Positions 6,913 to 16,425 of a DNA stretch of 64,000 bases are shown here, piece by piece. The translations under genes and the position numbers were made by a program. The notes below the pieces were generated by a model. The model was not told where the DNA came from and did no database searches. It was given only the letters and a program-made list of their open reading frames with translations. Source of the stretch: Verrucomicrobiota bacterium. GTDB taxonomy: Bacteria > Verrucomicrobiota > Verrucomicrobiia > Opitutales > Opitutaceae. The stretch lies in assembly GCA_019136515.1 (NCBI GenBank), contig JAGVUB010000156.1:1-64000 (forward strand), read 5' to 3'. Numbering within the stretch: the stretch's first letter is position 1; each line of letters starts with the position of its first letter.

Positions 6913-9201
6913 TCACGGCATATGCGGTGGGGTCCAGCGGTAGACCATGACCTTCCCGGCGCCGTTCTCCTCGACCATGATGATCTTCTCGCCGTTGGCG
7001 CGAGTCGTGACGTTGATCGGGTTCACCAGATCCATCGCACCGGAGTAGCCGCCGGTCTCCTCGCCGGGCACGATCCAGCCGACTTGGTGGCCGTCGCGGG
7101 CGTCGTAGATCGTGACCTCGCCGCGCACACGGGCGTTCCGACCGTTGTCGAGGTACACAACATAGATGTAGTCCTCGTCGGCGGTGAAACCGTGCGGGAT
7201 GGTCATCTCCGCCGTGCCCTGGTCGAGATGGACCTCGCGGCCGCGGTCATCGTAGCCGAGATCGACGGTAAACGCCTGCGTCCGCCGTGCAGGATCGCTG
7301 AAGTGGTCGTAGCGGTAAATGACGCGGTCATACCACGAGTCATAACTCCCCGAGACAAACAGCGTATCGGTGGCGGGCAGATATCTCAGGCGCATGGTCG
7401 CAGCACCATGATCGGAGAACGGCACCGCCGGCCGTTCGAGCGCTGCGAGCGGATAGCGTGGCACGCCATTCGCATCGAGTCCGCCCGGCCCGAGGCGGGT
7501 CATGCCGCCGTCGCGGAAATAGTCCGAGTACGCGCCCACCCCGCCGTACCAGATCGCGCCGTTCTCATCCACATCGACACAGGAGCCGGCCATCGCCCCC
7601 ACGTAGAACTCCGCGAACTCGTCGGTTTGGGGGTGGCCATCGCCGTTGGTGTCGAGCCAGCGCCAGCGACGGTTCTTGTTCGACTCGTCCGCCGGCCAGT
7701 TCGGGTGCAGGCCCGCGAAGATCTCCGAGTTGTTGCCGCTTACGCCGAGGTTGAAGAACGCGGTCGGGATGCCGATCTCGCTGCCGGGTTCGAACCGCAC
7801 CACATAGATGATCCCACCGTACATCGTGCCGAGGAAGAGAAACTTCCGCCCCTCGATCCACCGCACCCACACCGACTCCATCGCGGACTGGAGCCCCAGG
7901 TCGTCGGGAAAGCGGAACGGATCGAGCGTGACGGCGGCGAAGCTCCAGCTCGCGCCCGGTCCTTTCGTGTAGTCCAACGCATAGCGTTTCGCGTTGAGGT
8001 ACACGGAAGTGCCGTCGCTCGCCGGGTCGGCGTCGCCGGCGTTGGTGAAGGTGGAGTTCACCATCCACAGGAAGGTGCCGTCGGCGGCGTACGCGCGGAT
8101 GTCGGTGCCGCCCATCATCAGGCTGCTCATGCCGGTACCGCCAACATAGACGTTTCCGGCCGCATCGTGCCCGATTCCCACCGGGCCCCAGAAGCGCTTC
8201 TTGCCCCATGCTCCCGGTACCGGACCGGCAAACACGCCGCCGGTTTCGCCGAAGGTGCCGACCAGCGTCGGCGCCCCGCTGCCGACAACATCGAAGATTT
8301 TCACGTTCTGGTCGGGACCGTTGTCGGTTATCCAGAGGCGGCCCTGCAGATCGAACGACACCGCGGTCGGATCCACGACCGAACGGATCGCGCGCCCATC
8401 GCTCAGTTCGACGTACGGCGCGTCGGCGCCGGTCGGCGGCGGAGTGAGCCGCAGCGGAATGGGCGTGTCCGGCGGCGCGTCCTCCGGCATGGCGATCCGG
8501 AGAAAGAAGCCGCGCCCCCAGAGGTTGCGCACGGTGGCCGTGAGCGTGCCCGTGCGGTTGGTGGCCGTGCGGTTGTCGATCGGGCCGTGCTCGCCGAACG
8601 CCTTGCCGAGGCAGTGTCCGTCCTGATACACCGCGCCCAAGTTTGGATTGTTGCCGAGCCCGGTCTCATCGTACTCGTTGCTCGTGACCACGAGAGCATT
8701 GCCGCCCTGCTGGTCGATCACCCGCAGCCCGGTCAGATGGTTGCCGGCGTTGCCGTCCCACGCCACCGGATCGGCGCCGTACGGCCGATAGTTGGTGGGG
8801 CGGCCGCCGCTGTTCGCCACCCAGTGGTTTTCCACGGAGAGCTGAAACGGCGTGGGGTCGCCCGCGAGCTTCACGCGGTAGAACTTCCGCGGCCCGCTCG
8901 CCGCGAGATCGACGATGGTGCGCCGGCCGTTCGCGTCGCTCTGCGCGATCGTGGTGAGCGGCTGCCAGTTGCCGGCGGTGAGATCGGTGCAGAACTCGGG
9001 CGTGTATGTACGCCCGGCGTAGATCGGGCCGAAGGAGAAGCTCAGCTGGTTCGGCTGCCCTGCGATCGGGGCGAACTGAAGATCGAAATACGGCGGCTGC
9101 GCGTGCGGCGTGCCGGCCGGGAGCGGACCGGCCGCTGCGAGAGCGAGGAGGACGAGCGCGGCGACGCGCCGAGCGAATGAAGACTGGGGTGTCGTTTCCA
9201 T
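6913..9201 (-). CDS. Secreted beta-propeller (NHL-like) protein with N-terminal RFYRV module
   Basis: 762-residue exported protein of unknown function. After a signal peptide (to about residue 30) comes a module of about 75 residues: SFSFGPIYAGRTYTPEFCTD, W, then RKFYRVKLAG. The same module closes the GH30 protein at 26800. From about residue 260 there are NHL-like blade motifs: GRLWITDNGPDQNVKIFDV, GNVYVGGTG, GAIWYGGVG and DYIYVVYLDNG. Blocks such as GGVFAGPVPGAWG are almost identical in the neighbour at 9208, so the two are paralogues. The context (S46 peptidase, GH16) suggests a surface or periplasmic role in polymer use. Enzymatic activity cannot be inferred. Confidence 0.75.
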   Translation of the reverse strand: METTPQSSFARRVAALVLLALAAAGPLPAGTPHAQPPYFDLQFAPIAGQPNQLSFSFGPIYAGRTYTPEFCTDLTAGNWQPLTTIAQSDANGRRTIVDLAASGPRKFYRVKLAGDPTPFQLSVENHWVANSGGRPTNYRPYGADPVAWDGNAGNHLTGLRVIDQQGGNALVVTSNEYDETGLGNNPNLGAVYQDGHCLGKAFGEHGPIDNRTATNRTGTLTATVRNLWGRGFFLRIAMPEDAPPDTPIPLRLTPPPTGADAPYVELSDGRAIRSVVDPTAVSFDLQGRLWITDNGPDQNVKIFDVVGSGAPTLVGTFGETGGVFAGPVPGAWGKKRFWGPVGIGHDAAGNVYVGGTGMSSLMMGGTDIRAYAADGTFLWMVNSTFTNAGDADPASDGTSVYLNAKRYALDYTKGPGASWSFAAVTLDPFRFPDDLGLQSAMESVWVRWIEGRKFLFLGTMYGGIIYVVRFEPGSEIGIPTAFFNLGVSGNNSEIFAGLHPNWPADESNKNRRWRWLDTNGDGHPQTDEFAEFYVGAMAGSCVDVDENGAIWYGGVGAYSDYFRDGGMTRLGPGGLDANGVPRYPLAALERPAVPFSDHGAATMRLRYLPATDTLFVSGSYDSWYDRVIYRYDHFSDPARRTQAFTVDLGYDDRGREVHLDQGTAEMTIPHGFTADEDYIYVVYLDNGRNARVRGEVTIYDARDGHQVGWIVPGEETGGYSGAMDLVNPINVTTRANGEKIIMVEENGAGKVMVYRWTPPHMP

Positions 9202-9207
9202 CGAAGA

Positions 9208-12200
9208 TCAGGGCTCCGTGACACGCACGCGCAGGAATTGCCGCGGCTTCGTGGCGAGCGTCGCCGTGCTGCGGAAAGTCACCGTCTCGAAGAGGCCCGA
9301 GGCGTCGGGCACCGCTTCGCCCACCTGCACAAGCGCGGCGTTCGCGCTGCTCCAGGTGATGAGGTCATTCGAAATCTCGGCGACGACGGACACGCCCGTC
9401 GCACGCCTGAACGCCAGCGCCAGGTACTGGTTCCCGGAGACACTCACGAGTGTCGGCACAAGCGCCGGCTCGCGCACGTTGGGCGCGCGGGCGAGCCCAT
9501 ACTCGAGAAGATTGCTCAGGCCGTCGCCGTCCGGATCGGCCGTCGGGCCGGTCTGCGCAGCGGAACCCGCGGGGTAGTATCCCGCGATCCACTCCGCAAA
9601 CGACGCCGAAGCCGCCGACACCACCGCGGTGGAGCTGGTGGCACTGCCGACGATCGAAGCCGTGCGATGGCTGCGATTTTGTACCACGACGTGGTAGGTG
9701 CCGGCGTCGGCTTCGGTCGCAGCCGCCACCGTGTAGGTGGAGGCGTTCGCGCCGGGAATGGCGGCATCGCCCTTGTACCACTGATACAGCAGAACGTCCT
9801 CGCCGGTGGCGCCGACCGAGAGAGTGAAGGATGCGCCGTTGCGAAAATAGGTCCGCGCCGCCGGTTGGTCCGTGATGACCGGGGGATAGACGAGCGAGAC
9901 CGTCGTGGCCCTGCTGGTGAGCGAGCCGCTGTCGTTGTACACCCGCACGGTGTAGCTCCCCGCATCTGCTTCGGTGATGTTCTCCTTGTGGAACTCGGCG
10001 CCGGTCGCGCCGGGGATCTCCACACCGTTGTGCGACCACTGGTATTTGAGGTTCGTCCCCACAGTGACCACGAACAGGTCGATGCTGCCGCGATCGCGCG
10101 CGTGGAAGAGCCGCTGCGGCGGCGTCACGATGACGGGGCCGGTGGCGCCCGGTCCGGTGGTGCTAGGAAAGGTACCCTGAGCAGGCGGCGTCCAGCGATA
10201 GACCATCACCTTGCCGCTGCCATCGTCCTCGACGCAGATCACGCGGGTGCCGTCATCCTGGACCGCGACCTGGACGCCGATCGTGAGATCGGAGCCGGCG
10301 CAGGCGAAGTTGGTGTCGGCGTTGGGGACGATCCAGCCGACCTTGTGGCCGTCCTGCAGGCTGTACACGGTGACCTCGCCGCGCACGCGCGCATCGGGCC
10401 CGATGTCGAGACAGACGACATAAAGGTAGTCCTTGTCGGCGGCGAAAGTCATGGGGAGCACCATCGACGCCGTCCCTTGGTCGAGATGCACCGCCCAAGC
10501 GCCCGCGGCATCGTAGCCGACATCGAAAACGCAGCGCCGCTTCGGCGGGGTCGAGTGCCGATAGCCGTCGATCACATAGATGCGCCGCGTGTGGTACGGG
10601 TCGAAGCCCACCCCGAGGATCAGCGTATCGGTCTCGGGCAGGTAGCGCAGACGCGTGGCGCTGCGCGAGATCTCGTGGTCGACCGGCAGGAACACCTCCT
10701 CACCGACACTCAGGTGCTCGACCGTGGAGCCGTCGTACTGCGGCACACCGTTCGCATCGAGGCCGAGGCAGGGCATCACCCATTGGCCGCCCATCCCCGG
10801 GCCCCAGTGTTCCGTGTACTCGCCCTGCCCGCCCGCCATCCAGATGTTGCCGTCGGCATCGAAGTCATAACCTTCCGAGTACGGATTGGCCACCCGGAAG
10901 CCGGAGAACTCGCCGGCATCGGGCGCACCGTTGCCGTTCTTGTCGAGCCACATGACGTTGCCCTCGAGGTTGTCGGGGCGCACGCTCCGGCCCCAGTCCG
11001 AGCCCTGACCGTTGTCGTAGAGGAAGATGAGCCCCGCGGGGATCGCGATCTCCGAACCCTCCTCGAAACGGAAGATTCCGAGATAGCCGCTGTACATATT
11101 GGTGCAGTACAGGAACTTTTTGTCGTCGATCCGGCGTACGAAGGCGGTTTCGAACGGCATCGACAACCGGGGATCCTGGGGAAACCGGAACGGGTCCAGG
11201 CTGACGCCGGAGATCTTCCAGCCCTGGTCCGTCGGCTTCGTATAGTCCATCGTGTAGTGCAGGGCCGCGTGGTAGAGCTCCGTGCCGTTGCTGTCCGGGT
11301 CGAAATCGGCCACGTGGACGAACGTACTGATCGACTGCGCGGTCATCGCCGCGGTTGAGAGGCGCTTGGCCAAGGTGGAGCTGTCGGTGCTGTCGAACCA
11401 ACGGATGTCGGTGCCGCCCTGGACCTGGCCGGGGATGCCGCTGCACCCGACGATGATCTGGCCGTTGTCGGGGAAGCAGACGCCGCGCAGACCCCAGAAA
11501 CGCTTCGGTCCCCACGCGCCGGGCACCGGTCCGGCGAACACACCGCCCGTCTCGCCAAAGGTGGTCTTGAGCACTGGCGCACCAGAGGCAGGCACCTCGA
11601 AGATCTTGAAGTTCTGGTCGGGGCCGTTGTCGGCCACCCAGAGGTTGCCGGCGGCGTCGAAGGCGACGTTGGTCGGATACGCGACGGACTTGATCGTGCG
11701 GCCGTCGCTGAGCGCCACGAACGGCAGGTTGTCTTGGAAGTCGGTGAGCGGGCAGCCCTGATCCTCGAGGTTCTGCTGCACGATGTCCCGCCGCTGCTGC
11801 GGCGTGGTGTTCGGGTCCCACTGGTTGTGGTTGGTATCGAGGACGTGCGGGCGGGCGATCGTGGCCGTGAGGCCGTCGCTGGTGCGGGTCGTCGTGTCGA
11901 AGGCGATGTTCTTGTTGAAGAACTCGCCCTTGGAGACGCGCTGTCCCTGGAAATAGGCGCCGTCGCCCCAGTTGGTCTCGTCCCAATAGCTCTTGGTGAT
12001 CACCAGTGGTGCGTACCGCTCGAACTGCCAGTCCAACTGCGAGGCGTTGAGCACGCCGAGATCGACCACGAAGTTGCTGATGGTGTTGTCGTTCTCGCCG
12101 TGCCCGCCCTTGCCCCCCGTGTTGCCCGCCCAATAGTTGGCGTAGTTCAGCAGCGCCGGGGGCGGTGGCGTGTCGCCGTACGATGTGCCCACGACCAGTC

Positions 12201-12252
12201 CCAGAACGACGAGACTGCCGCGGACGAACGCCCCAAGCGCTGCTGGTTTCAT
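9208..12252 (-). CDS. Secreted beta-propeller protein with Ig-like domains and C-terminal RQFLRV module
   Basis: 1014-residue paralogue of the adjacent gene, separated by only 6 bases. I chose ATG 12252 (MKPAALGAF), which begins the signal peptide; the frame could extend 10 codons upstream. The propeller covers roughly residues 180-690 (GNLWVADNGPDQNFKIFEV, GGVFAGPVPGAWG, DYLYVVCLDIG). Two Ig-like repeats follow; each ends with a DAGSYTVRVYN or DAGTYHVVVQN pattern and carries the Q-W motif. The C-terminus is the linker DPDGDGLSNLLEYGLAR and an RQFLRVRVTEP module shared with the GH16 enzyme. It is probably co-transcribed with the 6913 gene. The function is unknown, but adhesion or glycan binding is plausible from the domains. 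Confidence 0.75.
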   Translation of the reverse strand: MKPAALGAFVRGSLVVLGLVVGTSYGDTPPPPALLNYANYWAGNTGGKGGHGENDNTISNFVVDLGVLNASQLDWQFERYAPLVITKSYWDETNWGDGAYFQGQRVSKGEFFNKNIAFDTTTRTSDGLTATIARPHVLDTNHNQWDPNTTPQQRRDIVQQNLEDQGCPLTDFQDNLPFVALSDGRTIKSVAYPTNVAFDAAGNLWVADNGPDQNFKIFEVPASGAPVLKTTFGETGGVFAGPVPGAWGPKRFWGLRGVCFPDNGQIIVGCSGIPGQVQGGTDIRWFDSTDSSTLAKRLSTAAMTAQSISTFVHVADFDPDSNGTELYHAALHYTMDYTKPTDQGWKISGVSLDPFRFPQDPRLSMPFETAFVRRIDDKKFLYCTNMYSGYLGIFRFEEGSEIAIPAGLIFLYDNGQGSDWGRSVRPDNLEGNVMWLDKNGNGAPDAGEFSGFRVANPYSEGYDFDADGNIWMAGGQGEYTEHWGPGMGGQWVMPCLGLDANGVPQYDGSTVEHLSVGEEVFLPVDHEISRSATRLRYLPETDTLILGVGFDPYHTRRIYVIDGYRHSTPPKRRCVFDVGYDAAGAWAVHLDQGTASMVLPMTFAADKDYLYVVCLDIGPDARVRGEVTVYSLQDGHKVGWIVPNADTNFACAGSDLTIGVQVAVQDDGTRVICVEDDGSGKVMVYRWTPPAQGTFPSTTGPGATGPVIVTPPQRLFHARDRGSIDLFVVTVGTNLKYQWSHNGVEIPGATGAEFHKENITEADAGSYTVRVYNDSGSLTSRATTVSLVYPPVITDQPAARTYFRNGASFTLSVGATGEDVLLYQWYKGDAAIPGANASTYTVAAATEADAGTYHVVVQNRSHRTASIVGSATSSTAVVSAASASFAEWIAGYYPAGSAAQTGPTADPDGDGLSNLLEYGLARAPNVREPALVPTLVSVSGNQYLALAFRRATGVSVVAEISNDLITWSSANAALVQVGEAVPDASGLFETVTFRSTATLATKPRQFLRVRVTEP

Positions 12253-12674
12253 GAACTGAAAACGGCTGACCGGTTTGCACATATCTTCGAATTCGAGAAC
12301 CCAGCACCAAGGACCGCAACCAATCCGCGGGCGGGGTCTGCATCTTTACCAATTTGAGATACGGTCGCCGCCGCCGTTTTCGCCCCGCGCCCCGGGCGCA
12401 ATTCGATAAATCCCGTTCATCGCCACCCATGCGTCCGCCCTTTTGATACGCGAGACTGAGCTCGCGCCGCCCCCTGCGGCTCACGCCCAGCGCGACCGGT
12501 CGAAGACCGGCCCTGCTTGCCCCGTAGGTCCAGTCTCCGACTGGACCCGGCCGACCCACGCCGACTCCCGCGCCCCACGCCACTCCCCGCCCGGCAGCGC
12601 CACCGCAGACCGGAGCGCACGCCGTCCCCTGCGGCTCACGCCGGAGGGGCCGGTCGAAGACCGGCCCTACGTGG
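12253..12674. repeat. Upstream region of propeller operon with composite palindromic repeats
   Basis: No gene is seen. Bases 12459-12547 form a composite element: a GAGCTCGCGCCG...GCGGCTCACGCC leader, GACCGGTC GAA GACCGG at 12494, then GGTCCAGTC TCC GACTGGACC at 12527-12547. The same order occurs at about 4480-4563. Bases 12647-12667 are GGGCCGGTC GAA GACCGGCCC. The less GC-rich stretch at about 12253-12420 should hold the promoter of the minus-strand propeller pair. I could not fix its boxes. Confidence 0.7.
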
Positions 12675-15600
12675 TCAGGGGACAATCACGCGCACCCGCA
12701 GGAACTGGCGCGGCTTCGCGGCAACAGCCACCGCACTGCGGAAGGTCACCGTCTCGTACAGGCCCGAGGCATCCGTGATCGCGGCTCCGACCTGAACGAT
12801 CGCGCCCTCAGCGCTGCTCCAGGTGACGAGGTTGTCCGAAATCTCGGCGACGACACTCACGCCTACCGCCCGCGTGAACGTGAGTGCGGCATATTGGTCT
12901 CCACCCACGGTCACAGACATCAGCGCGAGCGCCGGCTCGGCGACATCGGGTCGACGGCCCAAGCCGTATTCGAGGAGGTTGTTCAGCCCGTCGCCGTCGG
13001 GATCGGCCGTCGGGCCGATGATCGCCGCGTTGCCGCTGGCGCCCGGGAAGTAACCGGCGATCCAGCTCGCAAACGTCTGTACAGATGGCGCGGGTACGAA
13101 CTCGATCCAGTTGCAGTCGAACCCGCCGGTGTTGCAGTCGAGCTGCAACAGGTCGGTGCCCGCGGCGAGCGCGATACCCGGCACGTCGAGATCCACGAAG
13201 GTGTCCCAGCTTCCGGTGTTTGGCACCGTCAGCGGACCGACCACCACGGCACCCTTCCAGCGCAACGAGATCGCACCGGTCGAGGCGGCGCCGGAACCGT
13301 TGGCGACCCGCAGGCGCACGTTGTAGCTCCCGGTGAGCGGCACCGTCAGCGTATAGCGCAACCACTCGCCCGCCTCCACGTAGCCAATCTTCAGTCCCGG
13401 AGCGTCCGCCCCCGGCTCGATCGCCACGATGTCGACATCGTGGTCGCTGCCATCGGTGCGCACCGTCGATAGCCCTTGGCGGGAATCGGTGTCGTGGTAC
13501 GCCACGCCCTCGCCGCCCTCGTCGTAGTTCTCCGCTTCGAGCCGCAACGTGCCGGTACCGGCAGCCCATGGAGCGCCGCCGTTACCAAAAGTCCCGGCTG
13601 TGCCGACGACGACCGACACGGTGCCAGTGGCCGTCTGCGTGTCGTTGCCGTAGGCGGTGGCCGTGAGCGTCTGGCGGCCGAGCGCCGAGGGCACCCATGC
13701 GAGCCTCCAAGTACCGCTGGCGGAATCGTAGGTCGCGTTGCCGATGGCCGCACCGTCGAGGGTGAACGCCACATGGTCGATCGGATGCCCGGTTCCGGGC
13801 ACCACCGAGGCCGCAAGCGTGATCGTCGCCCCGGGCGCGGACACGAACGCCGGCGAGGCCGTGACCGCCGTGACTTGGGGCGCGGTGCTCGTGACAGTGC
13901 AGTCAACCGTGATGGTGTCCGTACCGCCATGCCCGTCCGCGACGCGCACGACGAACGAATCGGTGCCGACATAGCCGCTCGCCGGCGTGTACCGCGCCAG
14001 TCCAGCGGCGCCGACCGTCGCGGCGCCGTGTGTCGGAGCCGTGGCGACGCTCCACGTGAGCGTGTCGCCGGAGTCGGTGTCGGTGGCGGCAAGTTGCACG
14101 GTGCCGGCATTGTTCCGCGTGCAGGCCAGCGTCGCCGGCTTCGCCGTGGTGATCGTCGGGGCGTGGTTGCCGGAGCCGCCCACGACCACGGTGAGCGTGT
14201 CGCTCGCAGTGGCGGCACCGTCGGTGGCGGTGAGCCGCAGCACGTAGGTGCCGGCGGTGTTGAAGGTCGCGGAGGTGTTCACCCAGGTCGGGTGCGCGAT
14301 CGCGGCCGTGGCGGGCCCGCTGACCTGCGTCCACTGCTGGGTGGTGCGAAACTCCGGATACCCGTCGTCGCTCACCGTGCCCGGCAGCTCGATGGTGGCG
14401 CCGAGCGCAATGTTCAGCGCGTCGCCGGCGGAGACCTGCGGAGCCTGGTTCTCGGCCGCGGGAACAACCGTCACGTTCACCATCGCCTCGGTGCTGTCGA
14501 GCGCACCGTCGTTGGCCGTCACGCCGAGCAACACCGTGCCGGGGTAATCGAATGTCACGGTGGGCGTGCGGGAGTGCACATCGGAGAAGGTCGGCTCCTG
14601 GCCCAGCATCTTGTACCACGTCACGGTGGGCGTGCCTCCCGGACGGCCATCGTCGGCCACCGCCACCTCCATTTTCATCGGATGGCCGGCCATCACCTTC
14701 CGATCGGAGGCCGCCACCTGCGGAGGCGTGTTGCCGGAGCCGTCAGTTACGACGACGCGTCGCCACGCATAGGATCCATACTGCCCATCGTGCCCGACCG
14801 CGCGGATATCGTACATCCCGGCCACTGGGAACGTTACGGTGGTCTGCGTCGCCGTCGTCGTGGTGAAGGTCGCCCGCGCCGGCCCGTTAAGCTGCTGCCA
14901 CTCGACGGTGAGGCCGCCGCCCGGCATACCGTCGCCCTCGACGGTGCAGACGAGCGGCAGCGGTTGGTTGGTGAACGCCGAGAGTGTCTCTCCCGTCCAC
15001 CAGTTCCCGCCCAGGCCCACACTCGGCGGCGCGTGAACGCGCACGCCGGGCTGCAACTGGAACTCGCGGACATAGTCCACGTACATCTTCAGGTCGGTGA
15101 TCGGCGAGTCCGCCCCGCCATCGAACGCGAGATTGAGGCGCAGGGCCTGCCGGATGGTGGAGAGCTCGCTGCGGACGGCCGGCGTGAGATCGGTGGAGGC
15201 ATAGCACACGTCGTCGTAGAAATAGCGGATCGCCTCTGCATCCCACTCCATGGCGTAGATGTGCCAGTCGGCGCTGGGATCGGGGCACGGATAATAGTTC
15301 ATCTCCCAGACATGCCGGTCCCAAGGATTGTCCCCGGGGCGCGACTCGTCGTCCCAATGGGAGGTGCCGGCGATCACGAACGGCATCGCGAGACTCTGGT
15401 TCTCCTGGCTCCCCCAAAACTCCATGACGTCGATCTCGCCGCCCGCCGGCCAATAGTACTGGTTGCCGGTGGACCACAGCGCCGGCCACGAGCCCGAGCC
15501 GATCGGCAGCTTTGCGCGAAACTCGATGCGGCCGAAGAGAAAGTCCTTCTTCTCCGGGTTGCTGTAGATGAACCCGGAGGTGTACCCGCCGTGCCCCTCG

Positions 15601-15959
15601 TAGCTGCCAATCCAATCGGACGCACCGGCCGGGATCGCGTTGTCCTTGCGCAGCTCGAGGATGAGTGCGCCGCCCTCGACGCGGACGTTCTCCGGTCGGT
15701 CAGTGTAATACTGCTGCTCCTGCACGTTGTTGCGGCTGGCAAGCTGGTACGACCACACGTTCGGATCCGGCGCGCCATCGATATCGAATTCCTCCGACCA
15801 CACCGGACTGCCCCAGTGTGGGATGAGCTTTCCGGAGCCGACCGGCTCGGCGGCTTGGGTCAACGCGACCAGGGCGATGATCGCCGGAGCCAGGAGCGCG
15901 ATAACGCGGAGACGGCCAGCAATGCTGCCGGATCGGCTGGAACGAAGACTGAGGTTCAT
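12675..15959 (-). CDS. Multidomain secreted GH16 glucanase with PKD/Ig-like domains and CBM6
   Basis: 1094-residue exported glycoside hydrolase. A signal peptide (to about residue 37) precedes a GH16 catalytic domain (about 45-335) with the retaining-enzyme signature EIDVME: Glu175 as nucleophile, Asp177, Glu180 as acid/base. GH16 members cut beta-1,3(4)-glucans such as laminarin, agar or carrageenan; the EIDVME spacing suits laminarinase-type enzymes. Four or five PKD, Ig or cadherin-like domains follow. Next is a CBM6-type module (LRLEAENYDEGGEGVAYHD ... NWIEFVPAP), then the linker DPDGDGLNNLLEYGLGR and the terminal RQFLRVRVIVP module. ATG 15959 starts the signal peptide; the open frame upstream to 16334 is spurious. 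Confidence 0.92.
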   Translation of the reverse strand: MNLSLRSSRSGSIAGRLRVIALLAPAIIALVALTQAAEPVGSGKLIPHWGSPVWSEEFDIDGAPDPNVWSYQLASRNNVQEQQYYTDRPENVRVEGGALILELRKDNAIPAGASDWIGSYEGHGGYTSGFIYSNPEKKDFLFGRIEFRAKLPIGSGSWPALWSTGNQYYWPAGGEIDVMEFWGSQENQSLAMPFVIAGTSHWDDESRPGDNPWDRHVWEMNYYPCPDPSADWHIYAMEWDAEAIRYFYDDVCYASTDLTPAVRSELSTIRQALRLNLAFDGGADSPITDLKMYVDYVREFQLQPGVRVHAPPSVGLGGNWWTGETLSAFTNQPLPLVCTVEGDGMPGGGLTVEWQQLNGPARATFTTTTATQTTVTFPVAGMYDIRAVGHDGQYGSYAWRRVVVTDGSGNTPPQVAASDRKVMAGHPMKMEVAVADDGRPGGTPTVTWYKMLGQEPTFSDVHSRTPTVTFDYPGTVLLGVTANDGALDSTEAMVNVTVVPAAENQAPQVSAGDALNIALGATIELPGTVSDDGYPEFRTTQQWTQVSGPATAAIAHPTWVNTSATFNTAGTYVLRLTATDGAATASDTLTVVVGGSGNHAPTITTAKPATLACTRNNAGTVQLAATDTDSGDTLTWSVATAPTHGAATVGAAGLARYTPASGYVGTDSFVVRVADGHGGTDTITVDCTVTSTAPQVTAVTASPAFVSAPGATITLAASVVPGTGHPIDHVAFTLDGAAIGNATYDSASGTWRLAWVPSALGRQTLTATAYGNDTQTATGTVSVVVGTAGTFGNGGAPWAAGTGTLRLEAENYDEGGEGVAYHDTDSRQGLSTVRTDGSDHDVDIVAIEPGADAPGLKIGYVEAGEWLRYTLTVPLTGSYNVRLRVANGSGAASTGAISLRWKGAVVVGPLTVPNTGSWDTFVDLDVPGIALAAGTDLLQLDCNTGGFDCNWIEFVPAPSVQTFASWIAGYFPGASGNAAIIGPTADPDGDGLNNLLEYGLGRRPDVAEPALALMSVTVGGDQYAALTFTRAVGVSVVAEISDNLVTWSSAEGAIVQVGAAITDASGLYETVTFRSAVAVAAKPRQFLRVRVIVP

Positions 15960-16425
15960 GGCGAAGAAGGTTGCGGCACTTCTGAGGCGAGACGGAGGAA
16001 GTCGTGATCTTCGAGGCCTGTTCAGGGCTGCGTCACTCGCACGCGCAGGAACTGGCGCCGCTTCGCGGCGAGCGTTGCCGCGCTGCGGAAGGTCGTGGGC
16101 CAGTGTGCCGGCGCAGCTCCCGCCGGGAGACTCGCGCCAGACACAACGAGCACCAGCGCGGCAGGCAGACCCGCTCGCGCCAAGCGCATGTGGATTGGAA
16201 ACAGGATAGGCATGGGACTGGACAATGCCGTCGGTCGGACCACGCGACGGCATCATTGCGCCGACGATGCCGCCGTCCCCCGGCGAGTCCAGTAACCGAA
16301 TGCAGCAAGCCTGGGTTTCACACTTCGCTCGCAAACCGGCCGGCCGCGCCCTCCCGGGCGCACGACGCCTTGCCCGCGCGCATTTCGTTCTTCATCGCCC
16401 CCCGGTCCTGCGCCATCGTGGCCGC
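15960..16425. other. Intergenic between GH16 and pfkB-like genes
   Basis: Apart from the relic ORF at 16022-16189, no gene is recognised. The segment 16190-16425 separates divergently transcribed units and should hold the promoter of the plus-strand sugar kinase. No clear boxes, palindromes or T-tracts were seen. Confidence 0.5.
16022..16189 (-). pseudogene. Relic ORF: signal peptide joined to an export-module tail
   Basis: A 55-residue ORF begins with a credible signal peptide (MRLARAGLPAALVLVVSGAS). It then jumps straight into TTFRSAATLAAKRRQFLRVR, which is the last 20 or so residues of the C-terminal module in the GH16 and 9208 proteins. The tail DNA also resembles 12690-12750 and 9208-9275. 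The simplest reading is a third secreted paralogue that lost its whole middle by deletion, leaving both ends in frame. A short functional peptide is possible but less likely. Confidence 0.6.

Noticed and set aside
4882-9180. A 1432-codon open frame antisense to the S46 and propeller genes
   Set aside because: It has no signature, is rich in R/V/E/G and runs opposite two well supported genes. High GC suppresses stops in this frame.
12675-16334. GH16 gene starting at 16334
   Set aside because: The 125 codons before ATG 15959 have no signal peptide or family match and run through the relic ORF; the signal peptide begins at 15959.
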